Assembly: GCA_963930655.1 (NCBI GenBank)
Contig: OZ005618.1
Span: 17,077,001-17,141,000 of the forward strand
Direction of reading: 5' to 3'
Origin: Myrica gale
Lineage: Eukaryota > Streptophyta > Magnoliopsida > Fagales > Myricaceae
DNA: 64,000 nt
In this document: positions 48,801 to 60,800 of the stretch, one piece after another
How positions within the stretch are numbered: position 1 is the first letter of the stretch
Layout: each line of letters opens with the position of its first letter
Notes under the pieces: model-generated
Told to the model about the DNA's origin: nothing
What the model saw: the letters and a program-made list of their open reading frames with translations, nothing else
Databases searched by the model: none
Position numbers and translations under genes: made by a program

Positions 48801-51800
48801 ATGAAGTTGTTCCTTTTATTAGAGTTGGCCACCCTATGGAAGAACTTCATACACCGATCCCCCTCTTTAAGCCAAAGAGCCCTCGACTTTTGCCTCCAAT
48901 TGGTCTCCTCCATCTCAATCAGAATATTCAGCTCCCTTGACACTTCCATTTTCCTCTCTTTCCCCACCTCATCAAAGTTTCCCTCCTCATCTAACGGCTC
49001 CAGCAAAGATAAATCGCCCATCGAGGTTGTCTCGTCCCAGGGGGGGTTTTCGTCGCCGGATCGAGGTGGTGACGGCACAGATCTGGTCGCCGGCTCTTCC
49101 TTAGCGGCTTCTGGTGATGCTCAAGGAACGGGAGTGGCAGAGGGCCTTTGTGGGGAGCTAGGTGGGGTGTCTGGGGGCAGGCGTTGTGACGTGGGGGCTG
49201 GCCGTGAGTCTTTGGGTGTGGGAGCTGGCTGTCCTGAGTCCTTGGGTGTGGGAGCTGGCTGTCCTGAGGAAGCCGGGGGCCCCAAGTCTCTCAGTCCTTG
49301 TTCTGTGGCAGAGGAGGGGGTTGGGCTGTCGTCGTCCAGGGCAGATGTGGAAACGGAGGCTGATCCTCTCGTTTGTGTAGACAGCAGTCTTGATGGGTTT
49401 GCGGTTGTTCCTTACAAATCTCCGATGGATTCTTTGAAGGGGAAGGGGAAGACGGATTCTCCAGCGTGGGTTTTGGATATGGTTTCCTCTGTGGGTCAGA
49501 TGGTTGGGCTGTCGTGTGGCGGTCAAGAGGATAAGCTGAGGGATCTTTTTGCTGTGTTGGAACGTGATCATATGCCGCTTAATTCGAAAAAGTCTAGGAA
49601 ATCTGGTGGGAGGTTGCTAAGGGAGCTGAAGGGATTGCAGTCTTCGGTCACCTATGAAGGGTCCTCTTCGGTCTCTCGAAAGTCTAAGAGCTATGGGCTT
49701 TACTGTTAAGGGTCTCTGGGTGTTTTGTGGGCTGCGGGTGGGGGTTTTGTGCTAGGGTGGGCGGGTGTTTGTGTTAGGGTGGGTGGGTGTTTGTGTTAGG
49801 GTTCTTCAATATTTTCTCTTGTACTGTTGGCTCCGTGTGCTTTTTTTAATAATAAAATTGACTTACTTATCAAAAAAAAAAATAAATCGCCCATCAGTGC
49901 AGATTTACAAAAATTCAGATCCCCATAGACATCTTGATTCCACAATTTCAGATCCTTCTTCAAGGCTTTCAAATTAGAATCAAGCACAAAACTCGGCGAC
50001 CCCGAGAAACACAGGAATTCCACCACACCCTCACCCTATCCAAAAAAACCCGCCAACTTTTTTTTTTGATAAGTAAGGGAAATTTTATTAGAAATCAAGA
50101 AAGGAAACAGTACACAAGAGCTATACTAAAGCACCTAATCCATACAAGCTAGAAAGCTAATGAAAACAGAAAAATCCGAGAAAGGATAACCAAGAACAAT
50201 ATTTGCCCACAAAAACAAAGAAATCATCAGCTTGCCCTTCAACCCTTCAAGAGACGATAAAGTGTCATTGAAGCATCTATCATTCCGTTCCCGCCAAATA
50301 ACCCACCAAATGCACGATGGGATCATCTTCCACACAACCGAAGCCAAGGGATCAAGAAACTTCCTCCTCCAACCATACAACACGTCAAGCACCCTAAAAG
50401 GCATAACCCAACAATAATTCGTGATGCTCAACACATGATTCCAAAGCTCCCTAACCACCGCACAATGAAGGAGGATATGATCCACCGATTCCCCACAAGT
50501 TCTGCAGAGAAAGCACCAATCTAGAACGCATAAGCCTCTTCTTCTGAGATTGTCGATAGTCAAGACTCTCCCGTGGGCAGCCTCCCACACGAAAAAGGAT
50601 ACTCTCATAGGGATGGAAGACCGCCAAATCTGCCTCCACGGAAAGCGAGGTCTAGGAGAGCAAGAGATTAACCCATACATCGACTTAACAGAGAAGTTTC
50701 CAGATCTGGACCCCATCCAACACAACCTATCGTCAACCCCACTACGAGGGGCCAAGGGGGAAAGAAACGAGAAAAAGGACAAGAAAATCTCCAGCTCCCA
50801 ATCATTAGCCGCCCTGACAAACTGAATATTCCAGCCCCCCCTCCCCCCAGAATTTCCATCCCTACAGTCCGCCACCGTGGCATCTTTATTACGGGCTAAG
50901 TAAAAAAGAAGCGGAAACACAAGGCACAATGGTCTCTCCCCACACCAAAGATCACTCCAAAAACGAACTCTACTACCACAACCCACCGCAAAACGAATGT
51001 ATTTACTGAAAGTGTTCCACCCTTTACTGATGTATCTCCAAAGACTAACGCCATAAGACCCACCACTCGGGAGGGTCCTCCACCCACCCTCCACACTCCC
51101 ATACTTATCCAAAATAACACTCCTCCACAAACTATTATGCTCAAACGCGAAGCGCCACAACCACTTCCCAAGCAAAGCCTCGTTGAAAGTGACCAACCTC
51201 CTTATACCCAACCCACCATACTCTATGGGGCAGCACATTGTATCCCACTTGAGAAGATGGAACTTATGGACATTGGCATTGCTCCCCCATAAAAAATCTC
51301 TCTGAAGTTTCTCCAATCTACAAGCCACTGAAGAAGGGATAGGAAAGAGAGATAAAAAGTAAATCGGAAGACTAACAAGAGTAGATTTGATTAAGGTGAC
51401 TCTACCTCCCTTCGAGAGATAACACCGCTTCCATCCCGCCAACCTCCTTTCCGTACGTTCAAGAATGTCATTCCATATGTGAATGCTTTTAAAACGGGCT
51501 CCCAAAGGAAGGCCGAGATAAGTAATAGGGAGAGAGGACACTCTACAGCCCAAAATTCCAGCCAAGTCACGAATATTTCCCACCTCACCAATAGGAATAA
51601 TTTCAGATTTTGCAAGATTGATCTTAAGCCCAGACACCGCCTCAAAGCAAAGGAAGAGACAGCGAAGATTGCGAATCTGGGTCTCCTCAGCCCCACACAA
51701 GATAAGTGTGTCATCAGCAAAAAGCAAATGCGAAATACACTCGCCACCATGCCCACCGCTAGCTACATTAAAACCCTGAATGACTCCAATCTCAACTAAC

Positions 51801-54800
51801 CGCTGCAGCATCCTGCTAAAGGCTTCCATAACCAGGACGAAAAGAAATGGTGAGAGGGGATCACCTTGACGCAAACCACGGGTGCCACCAAAAAAACCTT
51901 CAGGAGTACCATTAACAATGACTGAGTACTTCACAGTTGAGACACAAAACTCGATCCATCTACACCACTTGACCCCAAAACCACACCTCCTCATCAAGTA
52001 AAGAAGGAAACTCCAACTTACATGATTGTAGGCCTTATGCACGTCTAGTTTGCATAGCATTCCAGGTAAATTAGAACGCATCCTGGAATCAATGCATTCA
52101 CTAGCAATAAGAACAGCATCCAGAATCTATCTTCCCCGCACAAAGGCACTTTGCGAAGGAGAAATAATTGAATCCATGACCACCTTCATCCTATTGGCCA
52201 ACACCTTGGCCAGAATTTTATAAACCCCACCCACCAAGCTAATAGGACGAAAGTCCTTCAATTCAACGGCTTTTTGCTTCTTGGGGATCAAGACAATGAA
52301 GGTGGCATTAAGACTTCTGACAAATCGCCCCACCTGAGCAAACTCATTAAATGTAAAGAGAACATCCCCCTTAATAATATCCCAACAGGATTGATAGAAG
52401 GCCAAGGAGAAGCCATCCGGACCTGGAGCCTTATCTCCATTAAGACTACGCACCACTCCCGTCACCTCTTCCTCATCAAAGGGTCTTTCAAGCCACTCCG
52501 CTTCTGCTCCCGGGATCGAGTCAAACCCCAAGCCATCCAACAAAGGTCTCCAAGAGTGAGGCTCCATATATAGGGAGCTGTAAAAGCTCACAATCTCCTC
52601 AGAAATACGACCAGGATCCTCCACGAGTTCGCCCTCGACCAACAACGAAGAAATGGAGTTTGCCTTCCTATTAGAATTAGCAACCCGGTGGAAGAATTTG
52701 GTACATCTATCACCATTTTTGAGCCATAGAGCTCGAGATTTCTGCCTCCAGCTAATCTCTTCCATGTCAATCAAAAGGTTCAACTCCCCGTTAATATTCA
52801 TCTTTCTGGTTTGACCAACAACATCCAACCGCCCTTCCTCATCCAAAGCATCCAAAGAAGAAAGCTCATGAAGCAACGAGGTCTTTTTAGAGGCCACCTC
52901 CCCAAAGACCTCACGATTCCACTTCTTGATATCCTGCTTTAGAGCCTTCAATTTAGAATCAAGCACAAAGCTTGGGGTCCCGAAAAATACATATGACCCC
53001 CACTACGACCCAACCTTATCCACAAAACCATCAACCTTAAGCCACATATTCTCAAACCTAAAAGGCTTCTTACCACGACCAACCAAGCTACACTCAAAAG
53101 AGATAGGAAAATGATCGGAATACAATCTAGGCATCCTTTTCTGAATAACATCCGGAAATAAAGATTCCCAACTAGGGCTGAAGAGGAATCGATCAATCCT
53201 GGACCAAGATTGGGCAAATCTCCCATTAGACCAAGTGAAACTACCACCCTCCAGAGGAATGTCAACCAAGAGATTCTCATCGATAAACTCCGAGAATTCT
53301 AGCATAGCATTGCTGAACCCTACCGCCCCCGACCTCTCACTAGGAAATCGGGAGACGTTGAAATCACCCCCTAAACACCAGGGAAGATTCGACCAAGCCA
53401 CCACCCCAGCCAATTCATCCCACAATATTCGCCGTCGACTATCATCATTGGGTCCGTAAACCCCCGAGAAACCCCAAAGAGCTCCATCCTCAACGTTTCT
53501 CACCACCACCGAAACTGAGTAGCAACCAACACATGACTCCACCAACTCTAACACCCGCGTATCCCAAATAAGCAAGATACCCCCCGAAGCACCCTCCACA
53601 TCCAAACAACTCCAAGCAACATGAGAGCCCCCCATAAATTCCGGATTATGGCTCTAGAAATAGACGTCAACTTTGTTTCCTGAAGACAGATCAAATCAGG
53701 TTTCCAGCTCCGCAACAAGTTACCAATTCGGCAACGTTTGGCTCTATCGTTGAGCCCCCGCACGTTCCAACTAAGGATTTTGGGCTTCATAAAGACTTCT
53801 GCTGGTCCCGCCCTCCCTTCCTGCTCTTCCGTGACACATAAGTCTTCCCCTCATAATTCACCGAGGAATTCAGTCCTCTGAGCTCTCTAAGGCATTTACC
53901 TCCAGATTTGTTGTTGTTGGAGGAGCAATGCTGATATCTCTCTTGCTCCAAGGCTGCAAAAAGAGACACTAATTCCTCCTCATGCCCGTCACAAGAAATA
54001 CCCACAAGTTGTTTAAAAGAAGACATCATACTTAAAACCCATTCAGATTCGGCACTCAAGGAGTGCGAATGCAAATGAGCATTACCCATAGGTGCTGGAA
54101 TCAGGGCCAACCCAGACTAGGTATTCTGCTCAGCCACCACCCTATCCCTCCGAGCTAACTCCCCTGCCTCAACCTCCACTTTCTCCAACCGAACTCCCTG
54201 GGAAGGCTCCCGAAGAGCAGTCATCATGCCCGATGGTACCCCCCTCCTCAAACAACAAGGCTAGCTCAAAAGGAGGCGAAGGAAGCTCAGTCGAGTCCAT
54301 CCCGTCCACAACCGAAGGAGATAAAGGCGCCTCATGAATCGGCGCCTTCCCCCGAGACGACACCCCTCCATCCCGTGACTCACCGACAGCCAAAGAATTC
54401 CCAACTACCCCCGCGACATCGACAGAAAAATCCGACGATGATCCCGCCAGAAGGACGCATGAAGGATTCAGAACTTCAAAGCTAAACGAGCTCCCGGAAG
54501 CTTCATCGACCGCGCCAGCCTCCGGCGACTCCAATGGACTCGGATCGGAGCTTTCACGACCACCCGAGATGGCTGACCCACCCGGCTTCCCAATCAGCGA
54601 ACCCGGCCCAGTCGGATCATCAGACTTAGATACAGACACAATACTGACGTGCCCATGCCCATGCTCGGCCTCCACGATGGGCCACGTAATGACCGGCTCA
54701 CCCAGCTTCGGCCCAACAACTTCAGGACGAAACCCAGCCCGTCGCGTGCCTTCAAAAGGCTCCTCCAACCCAGCGGGTGCGAACTCAAACTGCCGAATAA

Positions 54801-57800
54801 ATGGACGAGGCCCAGTACCCAGTCGCAGGCTATCAGCACTCTGGGCCTCACCACCACAGTCCATACAACTGAGGCCCAGAGCAACTGAGCCAGCCCTACC
54901 CATCTCGCCCAAGGCACCGAAAAGACTCCCCAGCTCAGCCTTAATCCCCAATAATCGCATGCGGAAATGCTCAGCACAAAAGCACGCTCCCTATCTGTCA
55001 TCAGCAGAAATTTCATTAAATATCACCTCCTTGGAAACTGAAGAGACAGCCGCCAAACCTGCATGCGAAGCCTGCCTAGCCTCACGCGTAAGGGAAACGT
55101 TACCCTTGCCAGCAGCTGTCGAAAAATCCCCACCGATCGATGGAACTTTACCAGAGAACGCCGGCGGAGGTTGAACCTTCACAGCATCAGCGAAGGGACA
55201 CCTATCCTTCTCCTAGCCTCCATCCCTGAAGAATTATTCCGGCGCGACGAGCCAAGGAAGTCCACAACCTCCTGGAAACAATCTGCCCACATACTCCATC
55301 CATTGCCGTCGACACCTTCCGGGATCATAATCACACCTCGGTGACGTCCTGCTCGATACTCAATAATCGCAACATAACGCCCTGCCTTATTTCCACACCT
55401 TTGAGCCAAAAAAGCTCGGGATGCTTCATTGAACTTCAAAGCAAAGGGTCGTGTTGCATCAGCTGCCAGCAACTTACCCACCACGTTTACCATCCAAACT
55501 GCACCGAACCTCCCTAGCGAGATCGAACTTAAGCTTTTCCTACTCCATTCAGACACCTTGATCACTCCCCCGTCACTCACAGAAACTTGGAACTCTTTGG
55601 CTTCGATTCGAAAACACCGCGAAAAACCCATAATCTTTGGGTCAAAGATCCAACTTAAAATTATAGTTCCAAATTTGCAGAACAAAACCACTTTGGATAT
55701 AGAATTTGACACACGTGCATGCATACAAAAACTATGATTACATTCTTGTTTGGAGGCAGTTGGGGTGGAGAGGGAAGGGGAAGGGTCGGGAAAAAAATGT
55801 CATTTTAGAACAAGTCTATCAGGAAAGTACCAACACATAGGAAATAAACCCGCCAACTTAAGCCACATGTTCTCAAACCGGAAGGGTTTCTTTCCTCCCC
55901 AAAATCTGCCACTTTCCAGGAGAATAGGGAAGTGATCAGATAACAGACAATGAAGCCTCTTCTGGGTAACCTCGGGGAACAGGGCTTCCCAGCACAGGCT
56001 AAAGAGAAAGCGATCAATTCTGGACCATGACTGGGAGGCTTTATTATTCGACCAAGTAAATAACCCTCCTAGCTATAGCAAATCCAACAAGTCGTTTTCA
56101 GAAATAAAATCAGAAAAGTCCATCATAGCACTCCTGAATCCTTCGGCTCCCAATTGTTCACTTGGAAAGCGGGTGACATTGAAATCTCCCCCAATGCACC
56201 ATGAAAGGTTTCACCAAGCAAAACACCCGACAACTCTTCCCAAAGCAAGCTTCTTCTACAATCATCGTTGGGGCCATACACCCCAGAAAACGCTCACTGG
56301 ACCGCATCCTCAACATTTTTAAAAATCACTAAAATAGAGAAACTACCCGCACAAGAATCCACCATCTCTAGAGTCCTCGAGTCCCATAAAATCAAAATCT
56401 CACCCGAAGCTCCTTCCGCCGCTAGACTACACCAGCCCACATGATGCCCCCCCCCAACAAACTTCTAATGAAGGCGCTAGTAACTATCCCCACCTTAGTT
56501 TCCTGAAAACAAACTAAATCAAGCTTTCACCCCCGCAACAAATTCCTCACCCCACTACGCTTTTGACTATCATTCAACCCCCTTACATCCCAACTTAATA
56601 TTCTGGGCTTCATTATGATTTGATCGATTCCCTCCCTCCCTCCCTCCCTTTCGACTCTTTCTAGACATACTTGTTCCCATCATAATTGACTGAGGACTTC
56701 GACCCCTTCAACTCTCTCAAGAACTTGCCTTCTGATTTGCTAGGAGTCACGAGCCCACTCCTTTCTTATCCTATTCTAGAGCCACAAAGAGTGCCATCAG
56801 CTCACTCTCGTGACCATGTTTCTAAAGGACGAAACTATTTCCAACACCCAATCCGAAGAGGAGAACTCCAGAGGACAATCCTCCTTCCCCTTCATAGGAG
56901 GACACACCGCCAAGGGTTCAGCCACAATCCCATCAACACCACTTTCTACGCAACCTATAGCCCCTCCCTCTTCTAAAGTAGTTGTTGCTCTCCCACCTTC
57001 TCCCTCCACCACAGCCAAGTCGTAACTCCCAAAGGAAGCCAACGATGCTTCATTGTCCTTGCCACGAAACAAGGAAACGGGGGGAGTAATAGTATGATAG
57101 CAACCTTCAGCCTCCGAATCCTCCAATACAGAGTCACCGAGCTCCTCCAAGATCGTTGTCCCCACGTCAGATATCCCAGACCCATCAGGCCTCGATGAAT
57201 CCAAGACCAGCACCTCCACCCTGGGACTAACAGCATCTCCATTGGGCATCCCGGCCACCACAGGGGATACCAGCCACGTGGGTTGTGGGCCCGGAGACTC
57301 TGAGCCCGCATCTACCCTCAAAGGGCACAAGATCTCCTTCGGCACGACAGGAATAGACAGGAACTTCCACCGCCGGCCGAGCCTTCAGCCACCCCAAACA
57401 AAGTCGACCCCACCTCCATAGGCTAAGGACAAGATCCGCCACCAAATTGGTGATCTGGGAGCCAGGTGAAACTCGGCCATAGTTAGCAGGAGCTTCTGGC
57501 ACCGGCTGAACGCACTGCCACCCCAGAGTTTTCGGGTCTTCAAACCCGCCTGTTCCCCTCTCGCTTGACCCAGCTACCAGCCCAACTCTCCCTTCCAACT
57601 TAGTCCTATCTACCGGCCCAGGCCCAAGCCCACTCGACCCCCCTTATCCTCAGTGTATGACACCTTTTCCTTCCCCTTCAATAAGACAACAGGCCCATTC
57701 GAAATTGGCCCATCTGCCTTGACCACACCACATATCCCTCTCTTATAGTCCTGGCACATCAGGCCCACATCGCCCCTATCGTCCAAAGCCTCTAAAGACT

Positions 57801-60800
57801 ATCCAGTTATCTTCTCATAGACTCAAGCCTATTGTGAACATGCCTCGGGCAGAGACTAACGGCTGCCCCAACTACATTGGGAACAGGAATAGCCGCCTTC
57901 TTTGCATGCAGCTTCGTCAACTTCGCACGCAAAATGATTTCACCTCTGCCAGCTGAAACGTCTCGCCCAACAGTCGAGGGAGGCACATCGGTAACCACCG
58001 GGGAAGGCCCAGACTTGACCACACCAGCATAAGAGACCCATTTCTTTGCCTCGCACCCCCAGCCACTATCTTTCCTTTCCTGACATTTCCGAGGTGGTCC
58101 ACCACCTGCTGAAAACACTCAGCCATCAAATTCCACCCAGCACCACCTCTTCCTTCCGGAATCATCACCACTCCTTTCTTTCGACCTTCACCATATTCTG
58201 CTATTGCGGCGTATATCCCTGCTCTATTTGCACACCTCTGTGCTAAGAAGGCTCTAGAACCTTCGTTAAACTTTGAAACAAAGTCTTGATCAGCAGCAGC
58301 CTCCATGAGCTTGCCAGCTAAGTTCACCAGCCAAACTGCTCCATATATACCCAAGAAAATGGAACTAAGGGAGTTCCTACTCCATTATGCAAGTTTAATC
58401 ACACCACTCCCTCCAATCGATACCTCAAAGCCCTTCGCTTCAACTCTAAAACTTCGAGAGAATCCCATAATATCAATCAGCAAACTCACAAGGAATCAAC
58501 TACTGAAAACTAGAACAAACCATGACATGGAAGCACAATGACCATCATCCAACCAGCATATCAACATTTTAAAACTCCAATAGACCGTGAGAGTTAAATT
58601 TGGGGGAAAGCAAAGTCCTAGCATTCATTAGAAGAAACAAGTATAGCTCTCTGTCTCGATGTCAGAATGGTGTGGTGACAAATTTTATGGCTGATGGTTC
58701 TGGTAACTTAGTTTGGAATGTCCAGTGCACTAGACTTGCTAATGATTGGGAAGTGGAAGAGTTATCGGCGTTTTTCGCTACTCTTTATGAGAAGGTGATA
58801 CTTTTTTTTTTGATAAGTAAGAAAAGCTTTATTGAAGAAAAATAAAAAGAAGTAACAGTACAAAGAGCTATACTGAAAACCTACTCCATACAAGCTACAA
58901 AGCTAAGAAAATCAGCAAAATCAGAAAAAGGGGAGCCCAAAACAGCATTGGCCCAAAGAAAAAGGGAACTCAACAACAGACCCCTTAGCCCGTCCAAAGA
59001 CAAAAAAGAATTCTCAAAACATCTCCCGTTCCTCTCCCTCCAAATGACCCACCAAATGCACAAAGGAATCATCTGCCACACCCTAGAAGCAAGAGGATTG
59101 GTAAACTTCCGCTTCCAACAAAACAACACCTTAATCACCCGAGAAGGCATAATCCAACAATAATTTGTAATACTAAGCACATGAGACCATAAATCCCTAG
59201 CAACATCACAATGAAGAAGAATATGATCCACCGATTCTCCATTGCATCTACAAAGGTAGCACCACTCAAGTAAGCAAAGGCCCCTCCTCAAATTGTCAAT
59301 TGTCAGAATTCTCTCATGTGCCGCCTCCCACACAAAAAATGAGACTCTCATAGGAACAAAGGACCTCCAAATCTGCCTCCACGGAAAAGACAAAATGGGG
59401 CTACAAGAAAGAAGCTCATACATTGATTTTACCGAAAAAATACCATTCTTGGAACCCATCCAGCACATCTTATCATCAGCCTCTCTCCTTAAAGTTTTGG
59501 AGTAAAGGAGAGAATAGAAAGTCGAAAAAACTTCAACTTCCCAATCGTTCGCTTCCCTCACAAACTGAACATTCCAAGCACTCATCCCAGAATTCTCAAC
59601 CCAATAATCCGCCACCCAAGCATCCTTGTCTCTAGCAATAGAAAAGAGAGACGGAAAGACGTGCTTCAAGGGTCTCTCACCACACCATGGGTCACTCCAA
59701 AAGCGAACTCTATTACCGCGACCGACCTCAAACCTTATGAAGTGGCTAAAAGGATCCCATCCTTTGCAGATAAATCTCCATAGACCAACACCATAAATCC
59801 CTCTCCTCTGAGGGGTTCTCCAAGCACCCATCTCACTTCCAAACTTCTCCACAATAACATTCCGCCATAAACTGTTACTTTCACAAGCAAAGCGCCAAAG
59901 CCACTTCCCAAGCAAAGCCTTATTGAATGTGAGTAAGCGTCTAATACCCAGTCCACCTTGCCGAATGGGGCAGTAAACCTGCTCCCAATTAAGCAAATGA
60001 AACTTATGCTCGGTTTCACTGCTTCCCCACAAAAAGTCCCTTTGTAACTTCTCCAACCTACGAGCCACAACCGAAGGGATGGGGAAAAGAGACAAAAAAT
60101 ACGTAGGAAGATTAGCAAGAGTGGACTTGATCAAAGTTACTCTACCACCTTTCGAAAGATAACTCCTCTTCCACCCCGCCAATCTCTTCTCAGTTCTCTC
60201 AATGATTTCGTTCCAAATATGGATGCTTTTGAAGCGAGCACCCAAAGGGAGACCAAGATAAGTTATAGGTAAAGAAGCGACCCTACAGCCCATGATAACA
60301 GCCAAGTCTTGAGCATTTCCCACCACTCCAATGGGAATAGCCTCGGATTTCGAAAGATTAACTTTAAGGCCAGACACTGCCTCAAAACAAAGTAGGAGAC
60401 AACGGAGGTTGCGGAATTGGCTCTCCTCAGCCCCACACAAAAGAAGAGTGTCATCTGCGAAGAGCAGATGAGAGATACTCACCCCACCACTGCCAACCGT
60501 GAACCCTTCAATGGAGCCCACCTCAACCAACCTATTCAGCATCCTACTTAAGGCTTCCATAATAATAACAAATAAAAAAGGCGAGAGGGGATCACCTTGG
60601 CATAGACCCCGAGAAGCACCGAAGAAGCCTTTAGGAGACCCATTCACCAAAATGGTGGGAACCTTGGCGTAGACCCCGAGAAGCACCGAAGAACCCTACC
60701 ATGAGAAGGTGATACTTAGAGGGAACAAAGTCAAATTGCAATGGTAAGGTTCTAAAGATGGCGTCTTTTCAATCAAGTCCTATGCTTTTATTGCTATCAG

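Larger units (their letters stand above)
50060..55845 (-). mobile_element. LINE B: near full-length L1-type LINE, 5.79 kb
   Basis: An exact 14-bp duplication AAACCCGCCAACTT (50046-50059 and 55846-55859) shows insertion into the endonuclease of LINE C. The T-run and TGATAAGTAAG (complement of the LINE 3' end) are on the left. Order on the minus strand: short 5' UTR (55845-55632), ORF1, ORF2, 3' UTR. It is one of the best preserved elements here, with a 648-codon open RT frame. Confidence 0.93.
45818..58648 (-). mobile_element. LINE C: minus-strand LINE with three LINEs nested in it
   Basis: A 15-bp exact duplication CTCTGTCTCGATGTC (45803-45817 and 58649-58663) marks its insertion into LINE F. 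The 3' tail is on the left and has become a long TA microsatellite (about 45820-45866). C's own pieces are 45818-about 47886, about 48470-49022, 49882-50059 and 55846-58648, which join to ORF1, endonuclease, RT and zf-RVT in normal order. Removing B, D and E leaves about 5.5 kb. Stops and frameshifts are frequent. Confidence 0.9.

Noticed and set aside
48801-49709. Plus-strand frame of 302 codons taken as one protein
   Set aside because: Its first 74 codons are antisense to LINE C and only the part from 49023 belongs to LINE D; the frame is a fusion by chance.
54569-55174. Plus-strand frame of 201 codons
   Set aside because: Antisense to the Pro/Ser-rich linker of LINE B ORF1; composition bias keeps several frames open.
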